From positions 96,705 through 160,704 of the forward strand of contig DUCS01000006.1 in NCBI GenBank assembly GCA_012959695.1: 64,000 nt of DNA, written 5' to 3'. Below are positions 27,583 through 34,771 of the stretch, piece after piece; the first letter of the stretch is position 1, and every line of letters starts with the position of its first letter. The position numbers and the translations under genes are program-made. The DNA comes from Cycloclasticus sp. (GTDB lineage: Bacteria > Pseudomonadota > Gammaproteobacteria > Methylococcales > Cycloclasticaceae). The notes under the pieces were generated by a model, which was not told the DNA's origin, ran no database searches, and was given only the letters and a program-made list of their open reading frames with translations.

Positions 27583-27643
27583 CTAACGCGCATTAGAATT
27601 TATGGTATGATGATTATTGTAAATAAAGAAAATGGAGGTAGTA
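27581..27643 (+). promoter_or_regulatory. pmoC control region with TetR-type operator and strong ribosome site
   Basis: The palindrome TTCTAA-CGCGCA-TTAGAA occupies 27581-27598, the same TCTAA-N6-TTAGA core as at liuA/TetR and etfB. A possible -10 TATGAT is at 27606-27611, which would put the -35 inside the operator. GGAGG at 27634-27638 is the ribosome site for the ATG at 27644. The promoter boxes are weak guesses; the palindrome is exact. Confidence 0.6.
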
Positions 27644-28420
27644 ATGGCTGTTACACAAGATAACATTGTAAAAAACCAAGATATAAAACCTTGGAAATTC
27701 AACCTTAAGCCAATGATAATTTGCATGTTGATCCTAGTGGCTTTGATGGGTACAGCACGCTGGTATCAACAGTGGGCGGCGTGGGACTTTGGTTTGGATG
27801 CAACTGACCCAATGTTCGACGTATATTGGATGAAGCTTTTTTGGGCTCAAATTATTATAGAACCTATCTTATTTGTTATTTTTGTCGGCTATATGTGGCT
27901 AACGAGAGATAAGCACTTAAATGACCTTGCGCCAAGAGAAGAGCTGAACAAACTTATACTGTGGATTTCAATGCTAGTTGTGTATGCATTTGCTTTTTAC
28001 TTTGCTGGCAGTTTGTATGCAGAACAAGATGCTTCATGGCATCAAACAGTTGTAAGAGACACCAGTTTTACACCGAGTCATATTTTCTTGTTTTATGGAA
28101 CGATGCCTATTTTCATTATTATTGGTTTCACGTTATTTTTCTATGCGATTACACGACTTCCATTTTTCGCAAAAGAAATATCAATACCCTTGGTGCTAGT
28201 CGTTTGTGGTCCATTCATGTTGTTACCAACCGTAGGTTATAACGAGTGGGGACATGCGTTTTGGCTAATGGAAGAGTACTTTACTGTACCTCTTCATTGG
28301 GGCTTTGTGTTTTTCGGTTGGTCAATTATTGCTTTAGGTGGAGTCTTGGTACAAGTTATTAAGTACATCATAGATTTGATGCCAAAAGTAATTAATGAAA
28401 AAGGCGAACTACTGTCTTAA
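27644..28420 (+). CDS. pmoC: copper membrane monooxygenase subunit C (pmoC/amoC family)
   Basis: A 258-residue polytopic membrane protein, with about six hydrophobic segments. The metal motif is intact: Asp129, His133 and His146 (EQDASWHQ and TPSHI), equivalent to Asp156, His160 and His173 of the Methylococcus enzyme. An ATG at 27632 is in frame, but GGAGG lies between it and the ATG at 27644, so the latter is the start. It is the first gene of the pmoCAB order. The substrate (methane, ammonia or short alkanes) is not decidable from the sequence; context favours alkanes. Confidence 0.95.
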   Translation: MAVTQDNIVKNQDIKPWKFNLKPMIICMLILVALMGTARWYQQWAAWDFGLDATDPMFDVYWMKLFWAQIIIEPILFVIFVGYMWLTRDKHLNDLAPREELNKLILWISMLVVYAFAFYFAGSLYAEQDASWHQTVVRDTSFTPSHIFLFYGTMPIFIIIGFTLFFYAITRLPFFAKEISIPLVLVVCGPFMLLPTVGYNEWGHAFWLMEEYFTVPLHWGFVFFGWSIIALGGVLVQVIKYIIDLMPKVINEKGELLS

Positions 28421-28431
28421 TAATTGTTTTT

Positions 28432-28468
28432 AAGGGCCTTAACTCATAAGAGTTAAGGCCCTTTTTTT
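28432..28468 (+). terminator. strong hairpin and T-tract between pmoC and pmoA
   Basis: AAGGGCCTTAACTC (28432-28445) and GAGTTAAGGCCCTT (28450-28463) form a perfect 14-bp stem with a four-base loop, followed by seven T. By sequence it is an intrinsic terminator inside the operon, 11 bases after the pmoC stop. It would allow partial read-through and an excess of pmoC message, or protect the pmoC 3' end after processing. Confidence 0.88.
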
Positions 28469-28492
28469 ATAAATAATGGAAAAGGTTGAATT

Positions 28493-29305
28493 ATGAGTTT
28501 AGAACAACATGAAGCAAAGCTACTTAGCGCCATTTCAACACCCGGCTCCGACGCCGCTAAAATTGCAAGAGGGCTTGACTGGATTGTAGTTGGTATTTTG
28601 GTCTTCGCAATTATTGCTGCATATCATATTCATATGATGTTAACAGTTGGCGACTGGGATTTTTGGGTGGACTGGAAAGACAGAATGAACTGGGTCACAT
28701 TGACACCCATGCTTCTTGTTGTTATTCCCGCAGCGCTTTCCTATCCATTTATGGAAAAGTTCGGCCTGCCTATTGCCGGAACCTTGTGTGCGCTATGTTT
28801 AATGATTGGTGAGTGGGCGAGTCGTTATTTTAGTTTCCATTTATGGACATACTTCCCAATGAGTATGGTTTGGCCATCTATCGTTATTCCAGGTCTTATG
28901 CTAATGGACATGGTGTATTTGTTATCAAGAAACCTTTTTGTAACATCTATTTTTGGAGGCAGTGCCGTCGCTTTTGCCTTTGCGCCGGCTAACTGGCCAA
29001 TACTAGCGCCTTATCACGTACCTGTTATCCATATGGATCAAGTTGTCAGTGTGGCTGATTTGATTGGTTACACTTTCACCCGTACAGCAACGCCAGAATA
29101 TTTAAGAATGATTGAACGAGGAACCTTAAGAACCTTTGGCGGTGAGTCCACGTTAATTTCAACGTTCTTCTCAGCCTTTGTCTGCATGATTTTGTACTTT
29201 GTATGGTGGAAGATTGGAGAGTGGCTCACAAATATGGGCAGCACGCCCAATGTACTTAAAAAATACGTGGGCTATAGCGATGATGTTGAAAAGGAGAAGC
29301 AGTAA
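28493..29305 (+). CDS. pmoA: copper membrane monooxygenase subunit A (pmoA/amoA family)
   Basis: A 270-residue integral membrane protein with the family words DWDFWVDWKDRMNW, LPIAGTLCALCLMIGEW, YFPMSMVWPS and EYLRMIERGTLRTFGG. About seven hydrophobic segments are visible. GGAAAAGG precedes the ATG, and the stop directly abuts the pmoB start. Words such as VTLTPML in place of the methanotroph-type versions suggest a divergent lineage of hydrocarbon-oxidising enzymes, a point to be tested by a tree. Confidence 0.95.
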   Translation: MSLEQHEAKLLSAISTPGSDAAKIARGLDWIVVGILVFAIIAAYHIHMMLTVGDWDFWVDWKDRMNWVTLTPMLLVVIPAALSYPFMEKFGLPIAGTLCALCLMIGEWASRYFSFHLWTYFPMSMVWPSIVIPGLMLMDMVYLLSRNLFVTSIFGGSAVAFAFAPANWPILAPYHVPVIHMDQVVSVADLIGYTFTRTATPEYLRMIERGTLRTFGGESTLISTFFSAFVCMILYFVWWKIGEWLTNMGSTPNVLKKYVGYSDDVEKEKQ

Positions 29306-30556
29306 ATGAATGTCACTACTGTATTTAAAAAAACTGTACTCATGCTTATGTTGCTGATAGTTTCAACAGTCATTTATGCGCATGGCGAGAGAAATCAAGA
29401 ACCATTTTTAAGGATGAAAACCTTGCAATGGTACGATGTTAAATGGTCTGTTAAAAATGAAGCAACCATCAAGGTAAACGATGAGCTGATACTTGAAGGT
29501 AAGGTGCACTTTTTCTCAAGGTGGCCGCAAGTAATCAATAAACCAGATACCATATTCTTAGCCAATGCTACCCCAGGGCCAGTTTTTATAAGAGAAGAAA
29601 GTTACATGAATGAAGTCCCTATGATTCAGTCAACAGGTGTCGAAGTCGGCGAAGTATATGATTTCAGGGTAAAGCTAAAAGCTCGAATACCAGGACGACA
29701 CCATGTGCACCCTATGATTAATGTAGAGTCAGCCGGTGGTTTAGTTGGACCTGGTATTTGGGTGAATGTTGAAGGGGACGCTGATGATTTTGTTTACAGC
29801 GTTGAAACTAGAACTGGCCAAACTATCGAAAACCTTGGTACCTACGCAACAGGTAATGTGTATAAATGGCATGCTATTTGGGCTGCTATTGCAGCATTTT
29901 GGCTTATCTGGTGGATAAGGCGTCCTTTGTTAATACAAAGATATTTACTGGTTAAAGATGGCCAATGGGGAAAATTAATCACTCTGACAGATAAGAAAAT
30001 GGGTGCTACTTTAATGGTCGTTATTATCGGTCTGTTAATTTACGCCAATAGTATTACCAGAGAAGCTTATGAATACACCATTCCCTTACAAGGGGGTAGA
30101 GCTGTAGTTGATGTGGTGCCAAATTCAGATAAGGGTTTAATTACCGTAAAAAACAAAAGGGCTGAATATTATTTACCCGGTAGAACAGTAACTATTGATG
30201 CTGAAATTACTAATAATCATAATTTACCAATACGGATAGGCGAATTTACATCAGCGAATTTACGGTTTATTAATAAAGCATTGCCGTATGCTGTTGCAGG
30301 TCTTGATGAAGGTTATCCAGAAGAGCTCGTTGCAGGTGCATCTCTAGGTATTGATGATGATACCTCAATAATGCCAGGTGAAACAAAGCGTGTGCTTATC
30401 GATGCTACTGATGTTGCATGGGAGATAGAACGCCTTAGCAGCCTTCTTAATGATCCTGATAGTAGTTATGGCGGCCTACTGTTTTTCTATGATAGTAATG
30501 GTAAGAGAATTATCAAAGAGGTATATGGGCAAATACTGCCTACCTTTAAAAAGTAA
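29306..30556 (+). CDS. pmoB: copper membrane monooxygenase subunit B (pmoB/amoB family)
   Basis: A 416-residue protein with two periplasmic cupredoxin domains linked by two membrane helices (about residues 190-205 and 230-250). The signal peptide ends IYA before His26, so the mature chain would begin HGERNQEPFLRM. With His133 and His135 (RHHVHPM) this completes the CuB site (His33, His137, His139 in Methylococcus). AAGGAGAAG overlaps the end of pmoA as ribosome site. All copper ligands being present argues for an active enzyme. Confidence 0.95.
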   Translation: MNVTTVFKKTVLMLMLLIVSTVIYAHGERNQEPFLRMKTLQWYDVKWSVKNEATIKVNDELILEGKVHFFSRWPQVINKPDTIFLANATPGPVFIREESYMNEVPMIQSTGVEVGEVYDFRVKLKARIPGRHHVHPMINVESAGGLVGPGIWVNVEGDADDFVYSVETRTGQTIENLGTYATGNVYKWHAIWAAIAAFWLIWWIRRPLLIQRYLLVKDGQWGKLITLTDKKMGATLMVVIIGLLIYANSITREAYEYTIPLQGGRAVVDVVPNSDKGLITVKNKRAEYYLPGRTVTIDAEITNNHNLPIRIGEFTSANLRFINKALPYAVAGLDEGYPEELVAGASLGIDDDTSIMPGETKRVLIDATDVAWEIERLSSLLNDPDSSYGGLLFFYDSNGKRIIKEVYGQILPTFKK

Positions 30557-30578
30557 ACCTTACGAGTTGTAAAAAGTA

Positions 30579-31139
30579 ATGAAAAGACAAGGCAGACTTT
30601 CTATATTGTTGTTTGCCTTGTTTTTTTATGCCCCAAGCATATACGCGCATGGTGGCCTTACTATTGACCAAGATAAGTGTGTCTTTCGCGTAGCCCGAAC
30701 AGTTGTTCACTTCACGGCATACCAGCCTGAGGTGTCTCAAGAAGAAGAGTTGTGTAAAGATATTCCTGCAGGAAATAATACGATTTTCGTTGTTGATTTT
30801 GTTGGCGAGAAATTACGAAAAAAACCAATTCAACTGTCTGTAGAACAAAAAACTAATAATCGATATGAAAGTTATTTGTCTAAAGTATCTCAGATATATC
30901 CCTCTGGAACGACTAATTTAAACTTACCTAATCTAGGTTCAGGTGAATATCGCATTTCATTGTTATTTAACGGCCCTGATGACGCTAGTGCACACACAGA
31001 GGGGTATTTCTACATAACGGTTACAGCGAGTAATAAAGAAGACAGTATGCTTGGTTTGTTTGATAAATACTCATGGCTGCTAATCCTCGCATCAATTGGT
31101 TTCGTCGCATATTTATTATCCGCAAGACTTAAGTCTTAA
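30579..31139 (+). CDS. membrane-anchored periplasmic protein with possible His-brace, CuMMO-associated
   Basis: A 186-residue protein encoded 22 bases after pmoB. A signal peptide ends at IYA (residue 23), so the mature chain would start with His24 (HGGLTIDQDKC). Cys34 and Cys59 may form a disulfide; His44 (VVHFTAYQP) and His139 (ASAHTEGYFYITV) are further candidates for copper; the middle looks like an Ig/cupredoxin beta-sandwich. A C-terminal helix (about 165-182) anchors it to the membrane. The layout recalls PmoD, CopC and LPMO-like copper proteins, but I cannot name the family. A role in copper delivery to the oxygenase is inferred from position. Confidence 0.75.
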   Translation: MKRQGRLSILLFALFFYAPSIYAHGGLTIDQDKCVFRVARTVVHFTAYQPEVSQEEELCKDIPAGNNTIFVVDFVGEKLRKKPIQLSVEQKTNNRYESYLSKVSQIYPSGTTNLNLPNLGSGEYRISLLFNGPDDASAHTEGYFYITVTASNKEDSMLGLFDKYSWLLILASIGFVAYLLSARLKS

Positions 31140-31200
31140 AATCATAACTAGTCGCCACTTAAGAGCGCTCAATTACTTAACAATAAAGGAGGGGGATTTG

Positions 31201-31251
31201 ATGGGTTATAAATTCTTCAGAGCCGGCCTAATACCGGTAAGCTGCTGCTGA
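31201..31251 (+). CDS. candidate 16-codon small ORF with ideal ribosome site
   Basis: AAGGAGGGGG at 31186-31195 lies five bases before an ATG that opens a 16-codon frame, MGYKFFRAGLIPVSCC, closed by TGA. CCGG/CCGG and AGC/GCT can pair inside the frame. The ribosome site is stronger than that of most genes here. It could be a leader peptide, a small peptide precursor or chance. It follows the pmoCAB operon on the same strand; no modifying enzyme is adjacent. Confidence 0.3.
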   Translation: MGYKFFRAGLIPVSCC

Positions 31252-31372
31252 AATTTAGCTGTTTGGGTCAGATAAAGCGTCTTTATTTTTCACCACTTCA
31301 CGGAGTGATTGTTAAAAACAAGTTGTTATTTGATTAGATAGCGGATTGCACGCTAATGGAGTTCATATTTAA

Positions 31373-31576
31373 TTACTTTTCATCTCGCGCCTTTCTTTTA
31401 GAAGCATCTGATATAGCTAGTCCATATTTTGTTTCTTGTTCACGGCCTGGTTCTTCTGTTTTCTTTTCAACCGCACGGGCTTGTGCTCTCAGAGGGTTTT
31501 CCGGCACATCGCAGCCAGCAAGGACAATTAGGAGTAGTGAAGTAATTAGAATTGCGAGACTATTTTTATAGTCCAT
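31373..31576 (-). CDS. small lipoprotein
   Basis: A 67-residue protein with a lipoprotein signal (LLIVLAGC, lipidated Cys22) followed by a charged tail rich in Lys, Arg and Glu. It resembles the small LptM-like or entericidin-sized lipoproteins only in layout. The complementary strand has an open frame over the same stretch (31356-31571), but the lipobox makes this strand the better call. No convincing ribosome site is seen. Function unknown. Confidence 0.6.
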   Translation of the reverse strand: MDYKNSLAILITSLLLIVLAGCDVPENPLRAQARAVEKKTEEPGREQETKYGLAISDASKRKARDEK

Positions 31577-31934
31577 TGTTATTTTATTTAATCTTAATTC
31601 GTAATTTTAAAACGTAACGCGGATTTAAACAAACTAATATTCAAAATCCAGTAATTGTTTAAAGCGAGCGCATTTTCCTTTGCGGAAAATTTGCCCATAG
31701 AATCTGAAGAGTACATGCTGTAAGCCTTAGCCTACCGCGACGAACTCAATATTCTACTTCGTATAATGTATATTATGTTAAATAGAATAGCTAAGTAGGA
31801 AGCAATTAAAACAAATTGTTGTTATGGAGTGAAGATGAGCCGAATTACGATAGGTGGTAATGGAAAGAATATAAGTGATAACTTAGATTATAAAAGATAA
31901 GTAACTTATTGATTAATTGAGAAATAAAAAGTAA
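31577..31934. other. gene-poor region with hairpin and possible small ORF
   Basis: ATTTTCC (31672-31678) pairs with GGAAAAT (31684-31690). A -10-like TATAAT is at 31762-31767, near ATAAT/ATTAT dyads. A 21-codon frame (31835-31900, beginning MSRITIGGNG) has GGAG upstream. Nothing here is convincing as a gene, and no tRNA-like structure was seen. Confidence 0.35.
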
Positions 31935-32414
31935 TTATTTTTTAATAGCGAAAAGCTCAACATCAAAAATTAAAGTAGACCCACCTTGAATTGAGCCAAC
32001 TGACTGATTGCCGTACGCAAGGTTACTAGGTATAAAGAAACGCGTTTTTTCTCCCACAACCATTAACTGTAAACCTTCCGTCCAGCCTTTAATAACTTGG
32101 TTTAGACCAAAGGTAATTTGTTCATCCCGATCTACAGAGCTATCAAATACAGTGCCATTTAGTAATGTGCCGTGATAATGCACTGTAACTTTGTCTCTTG
32201 CGCTTGGATGCTCAATTCCAGTTCCCTGCGTAAGAACTAAGTATTGAAGACCTGACGACGTTGTTTTAACGCCATCTTTTGATGCATTGGCCGCAAGAAA
32301 TTCCTCACCAGCGGCAATATTGTCGGCTGAACCAGCTTTTCCTTTAGTATTTAAAAAATGTTGCAGCATATAAAAAACGGCGGCTATGACGATAAGGATC
32401 AGTAAAATTTTCAT
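31935..32414 (-). CDS. FKBP-type peptidyl-prolyl isomerase, membrane-anchored
   Basis: A 159-residue protein with an N-terminal hydrophobic helix (residues 2-18) and an FKBP domain: SSGLQYLVLTQGTG, VTVHYHGTLLNGTVFDSS, VIKGWTEGLQLMVVGEKTRFFIP, LAYG and LIFDVELFAI. It catalyses proline isomerisation, presumably in the periplasm, and has the Mip/FklB-type domain without the usual N-terminal dimerisation region. It lies ten bases downstream of the BON lipoprotein gene on the same strand. Confidence 0.92.
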   Translation of the reverse strand: MKILLILIVIAAVFYMLQHFLNTKGKAGSADNIAAGEEFLAANASKDGVKTTSSGLQYLVLTQGTGIEHPSARDKVTVHYHGTLLNGTVFDSSVDRDEQITFGLNQVIKGWTEGLQLMVVGEKTRFFIPSNLAYGNQSVGSIQGGSTLIFDVELFAIKK

Positions 32415-32423
32415 ATAAAACGC

Positions 32424-32768
32424 CTATTTAATGACGACGAGTTTAGAAATTACTTTTTTAACACCGCTAATTGTTTTAGTAAGGCGTATAGCGCGTGTAA
32501 TTTGAGATGTGTTTTTTACATGGCCATGTAGGGTAACAACGCTTCTATATGTATCGACATTAATGTCGAAAGCATCTATTTGATCATCCCTTATTAAGGT
32601 CGTTTTAACGCTCGCTGTAATAGAAACATCCTCAGATATAACACCAAGAGGTCTTTCATCTGTTCCGGCTGTATAGCCGCCGACTCCTGCGCCACCAACT
32701 AGCACCGCGGTACAGCCGTTTAGAAAAAAAACTGAAGTGATGGCGATTAACGATAAGTATTTATTCAT
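32424..32768 (-). CDS. BON-domain lipoprotein
   Basis: A 114-residue protein with a lipobox (FFLNGC, Cys19), a glycine-rich stretch (LVGGAGVGGY) and one BON domain (SITASVKTTLIRDDQIDAFDINVDTYRSVV in adjoining parts, then GHVKNTSQ and GVKKVISKLVV). DolP and OsmY carry two such domains; this one has one. BON proteins bind phospholipids at the outer membrane. It is likely co-transcribed with the FKBP gene. Confidence 0.85.
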   Translation of the reverse strand: MNKYLSLIAITSVFFLNGCTAVLVGGAGVGGYTAGTDERPLGVISEDVSITASVKTTLIRDDQIDAFDINVDTYRSVVTLHGHVKNTSQITRAIRLTKTISGVKKVISKLVVIK

Positions 32769-32833
32769 TTGTTATTCCATTGATGTTATTTGTGTTTATT
32801 TAATACGATAGTACCGTTTAATTGTCGCTATTA

Positions 32834-34141
32834 TCAGTTTTTTTGCGCGCTTTTATTCAGCTCCCTAAGGTGCTGTAATTTGTCTGAAATTTTAATTTCC
32901 AAACCACGTTTAACAGGCTGATAATAAATATCTCCAATAAGTTCATTTGGAAGGTAAGTCTCGCCTGCTGCAAAGGCATTAGGTTCGTTATGCGCATAAC
33001 GATAACCCTTATGGTAGCCTTCTTCTTTCATTAGCTTTGTAGGGGCATTACGCAAATGGTGTGGAACCTCTAGGCTTCCTGAACGTTTAATAACGGCTCC
33101 AACGGTGTTGTAGGCGCTGTACACGGCATTGCTTTTCGCTGCGCAAGCCAAGTATGCAACCGCTTGAACTAGTGCTAACTCCCCTTCTGGGCTACCAAGT
33201 TTCTCTTGTGTGTCCCATGCATTTAGAGCAAGTTGTAATGCTCTTGGGTCAGCATTACCAATATTTTCAGAAGCAATTCGAACAAGTCGCCTAGCAACAT
33301 ATAATGGATCGCAGCCACCGTCGAGCATTCGTCTTAACCAATAGATAGACGCGTCAGGATCACTGCCGCGCACGGATTTATGAAGCGCTGAGATTTGGTT
33401 ATAGAAATCTTCGCCGTGGTTATCAAAGCGCCGTACACCGTCTTTAACAACGTCGATAACTACTGCTGTAGTAATTTGTTTATTGCCCTGCGTTTCGGCT
33501 AGCTGTACAGATAATTCAAGAAAGTTCAGCAGCCTTCGTGCATCGCTGTCAGCCGCATTGATTAACAATTCGCTAGCTTCACCTTCAATTGTAATGGCGG
33601 CCTTAATGCCTAATAAGTCGCTACTATTGCAGAGCGCATTGTTAAGAATGGCTTCCAATTCATTCTTTTGCAGTGGTTTTAATGTGTAAACGCGTGCTCT
33701 TGATAGCAAAGCGTTGTTGAGTGAAAAGGAAGGGTTTTCAGTGGTCGCGCCAATAAAAGTAAAGACACCCGTTTCAACGTGCGGCAGGAATGCATCCTGT
33801 TGGGATTTGTTGAAACGATGAACCTCATCAACAAATAAGATGGTATTTTGTTGGTTTTCTAAACGGTTTTTTTTAGCTTCCTCAACAACCAGTCTAATAT
33901 CTTTAACGCCAGCGAGAACAGCAGAAAGCGATACAAAGTTAGCGTCTGCATATTGAGCAATAATGTGTGCTAACGTGGTTTTGCCTACGCCTGGCGGGCC
34001 CCATAATATTAATGAATGAAGTTTCCCAGAGTAAATTGCTTCGTATAACGGTTTACCTTTAGACAGTACGTGTTTTTGGCCGACAAAATCGTCTAAGTTT
34101 TTGGGTCTTAAGCGATCAGCAAGTGGCACGTCGCCCTTCAT
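32834..34141 (-). CDS. rarA: replication-associated recombination ATPase RarA (MgsA)
   Basis: A 435-residue AAA+ protein: MADRLRP-like N-terminus ([17 protein letters not shown]), Walker [12 protein letters not shown], Walker [17 protein letters not shown], sensor [19 protein letters not shown], and the C-terminal MgsA region with [15 protein letters not shown]. It acts at stalled replication forks. It overlaps the lolA stop by four bases, and the order ftsK-lolA-rarA is conserved in gammaproteobacteria. Confidence 0.95.
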   Translation of the reverse strand: MKGDVPLADRLRPKNLDDFVGQKHVLSKGKPLYEAIYSGKLHSLILWGPPGVGKTTLAHIIAQYADANFVSLSAVLAGVKDIRLVVEEAKKNRLENQQNTILFVDEVHRFNKSQQDAFLPHVETGVFTFIGATTENPSFSLNNALLSRARVYTLKPLQKNELEAILNNALCNSSDLLGIKAAITIEGEASELLINAADSDARRLLNFLELSVQLAETQGNKQITTAVVIDVVKDGVRRFDNHGEDFYNQISALHKSVRGSDPDASIYWLRRMLDGGCDPLYVARRLVRIASENIGNADPRALQLALNAWDTQEKLGSPEGELALVQAVAYLACAAKSNAVYSAYNTVGAVIKRSGSLEVPHHLRNAPTKLMKEEGYHKGYRYAHNEPNAFAAGETYLPNELIGDIYYQPVKRGLEIKISDKLQHLRELNKSAQKN

Positions 34142-34767
34142 TGTTCTATCGTTTCATCAAATACATCTGCACCGTTAGGCGTTTGAAATTCAAACAAGGT
34201 GTCGTCCATATTTGAATGAACAGCTACGTCCGTAAAAAGTAAATGTGTCGTTTGGCCAAAATTATCTGCCATTATCATGCGGGCGAGAATACCGTTCTCA
34301 AAGCCAATACTTATGTATTCAAAACCACTAGAATCATTTTTTGGCGTTAATTTTAACCACTCTAATAGGTCATCGTTTTTAATTGGCGATACTTCAAATG
34401 AATCGCCAAGTGATGCAGACCCCAAAATTATTGCTAATGGAGACGAATCGACGGATTGCGATGAATTTTTAATGCTAACTTGCTCTAAGTCTTCGTCATA
34501 AACCCAAACTTTTCCTCCGTTGGATATTATTTCTTGGATATAAGGGCTTGAATAATGCCAGCGAAATTTATTTGGTTTTTTTATCCAAAACTCACCCGTT
34601 GATGAATTGGTATTGTTGCTTGTTTGACTGCTGATGATTTGGGTAAATTGGCCACTAAGTTTGTTGTAATTCTGTAGGTGGTTTTCGAGAATCAACAAAC
34701 CATCGCTTGAAAAACCAGGTGTTACGAATGAAATTAAAAGTAATAGTGTAAAGAATTGAGTTTTCAT
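34138..34767 (-). CDS. lolA: outer-membrane lipoprotein carrier protein LolA
   Basis: A 209-residue periplasmic protein with a signal peptide ending near residue 20 (PGFSS) and the LolA words LSGQFTQII, GEFWIKKPNKFRWHYSSPYIQEIISNG split across two strands, and VWVYDEDLEQVSI. It ferries lipoproteins from LolCDE to LolB. It sits between ftsK (4 bases away) and rarA, as usual for the order Proteobacteria share. Confidence 0.94.
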   Translation of the reverse strand: MKTQFFTLLLLISFVTPGFSSDGLLILENHLQNYNKLSGQFTQIISSQTSNNTNSSTGEFWIKKPNKFRWHYSSPYIQEIISNGGKVWVYDEDLEQVSIKNSSQSVDSSPLAIILGSASLGDSFEVSPIKNDDLLEWLKLTPKNDSSGFEYISIGFENGILARMIMADNFGQTTHLLFTDVAVHSNMDDTLFEFQTPNGADVFDETIEQ

Positions 34768-34771
34768 GGGC

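Noticed and set aside
27632-27643. Upstream ATG as pmoC start
   Set aside because: It would place the GGAGG ribosome site inside the gene; the ATG at 27644 has correct spacing.
31201-31251. Methanobactin or PqqA precursor
   Set aside because: The peptide lacks the methanobactin core cysteine pattern and the Glu-Tyr pair of PqqA, and no modifying enzymes are adjacent.
31356-31571. Plus-strand open frame opposite the small lipoprotein
   Set aside because: No ribosome site and no protein features; the minus strand has a clear lipobox, so this frame is taken as its shadow.
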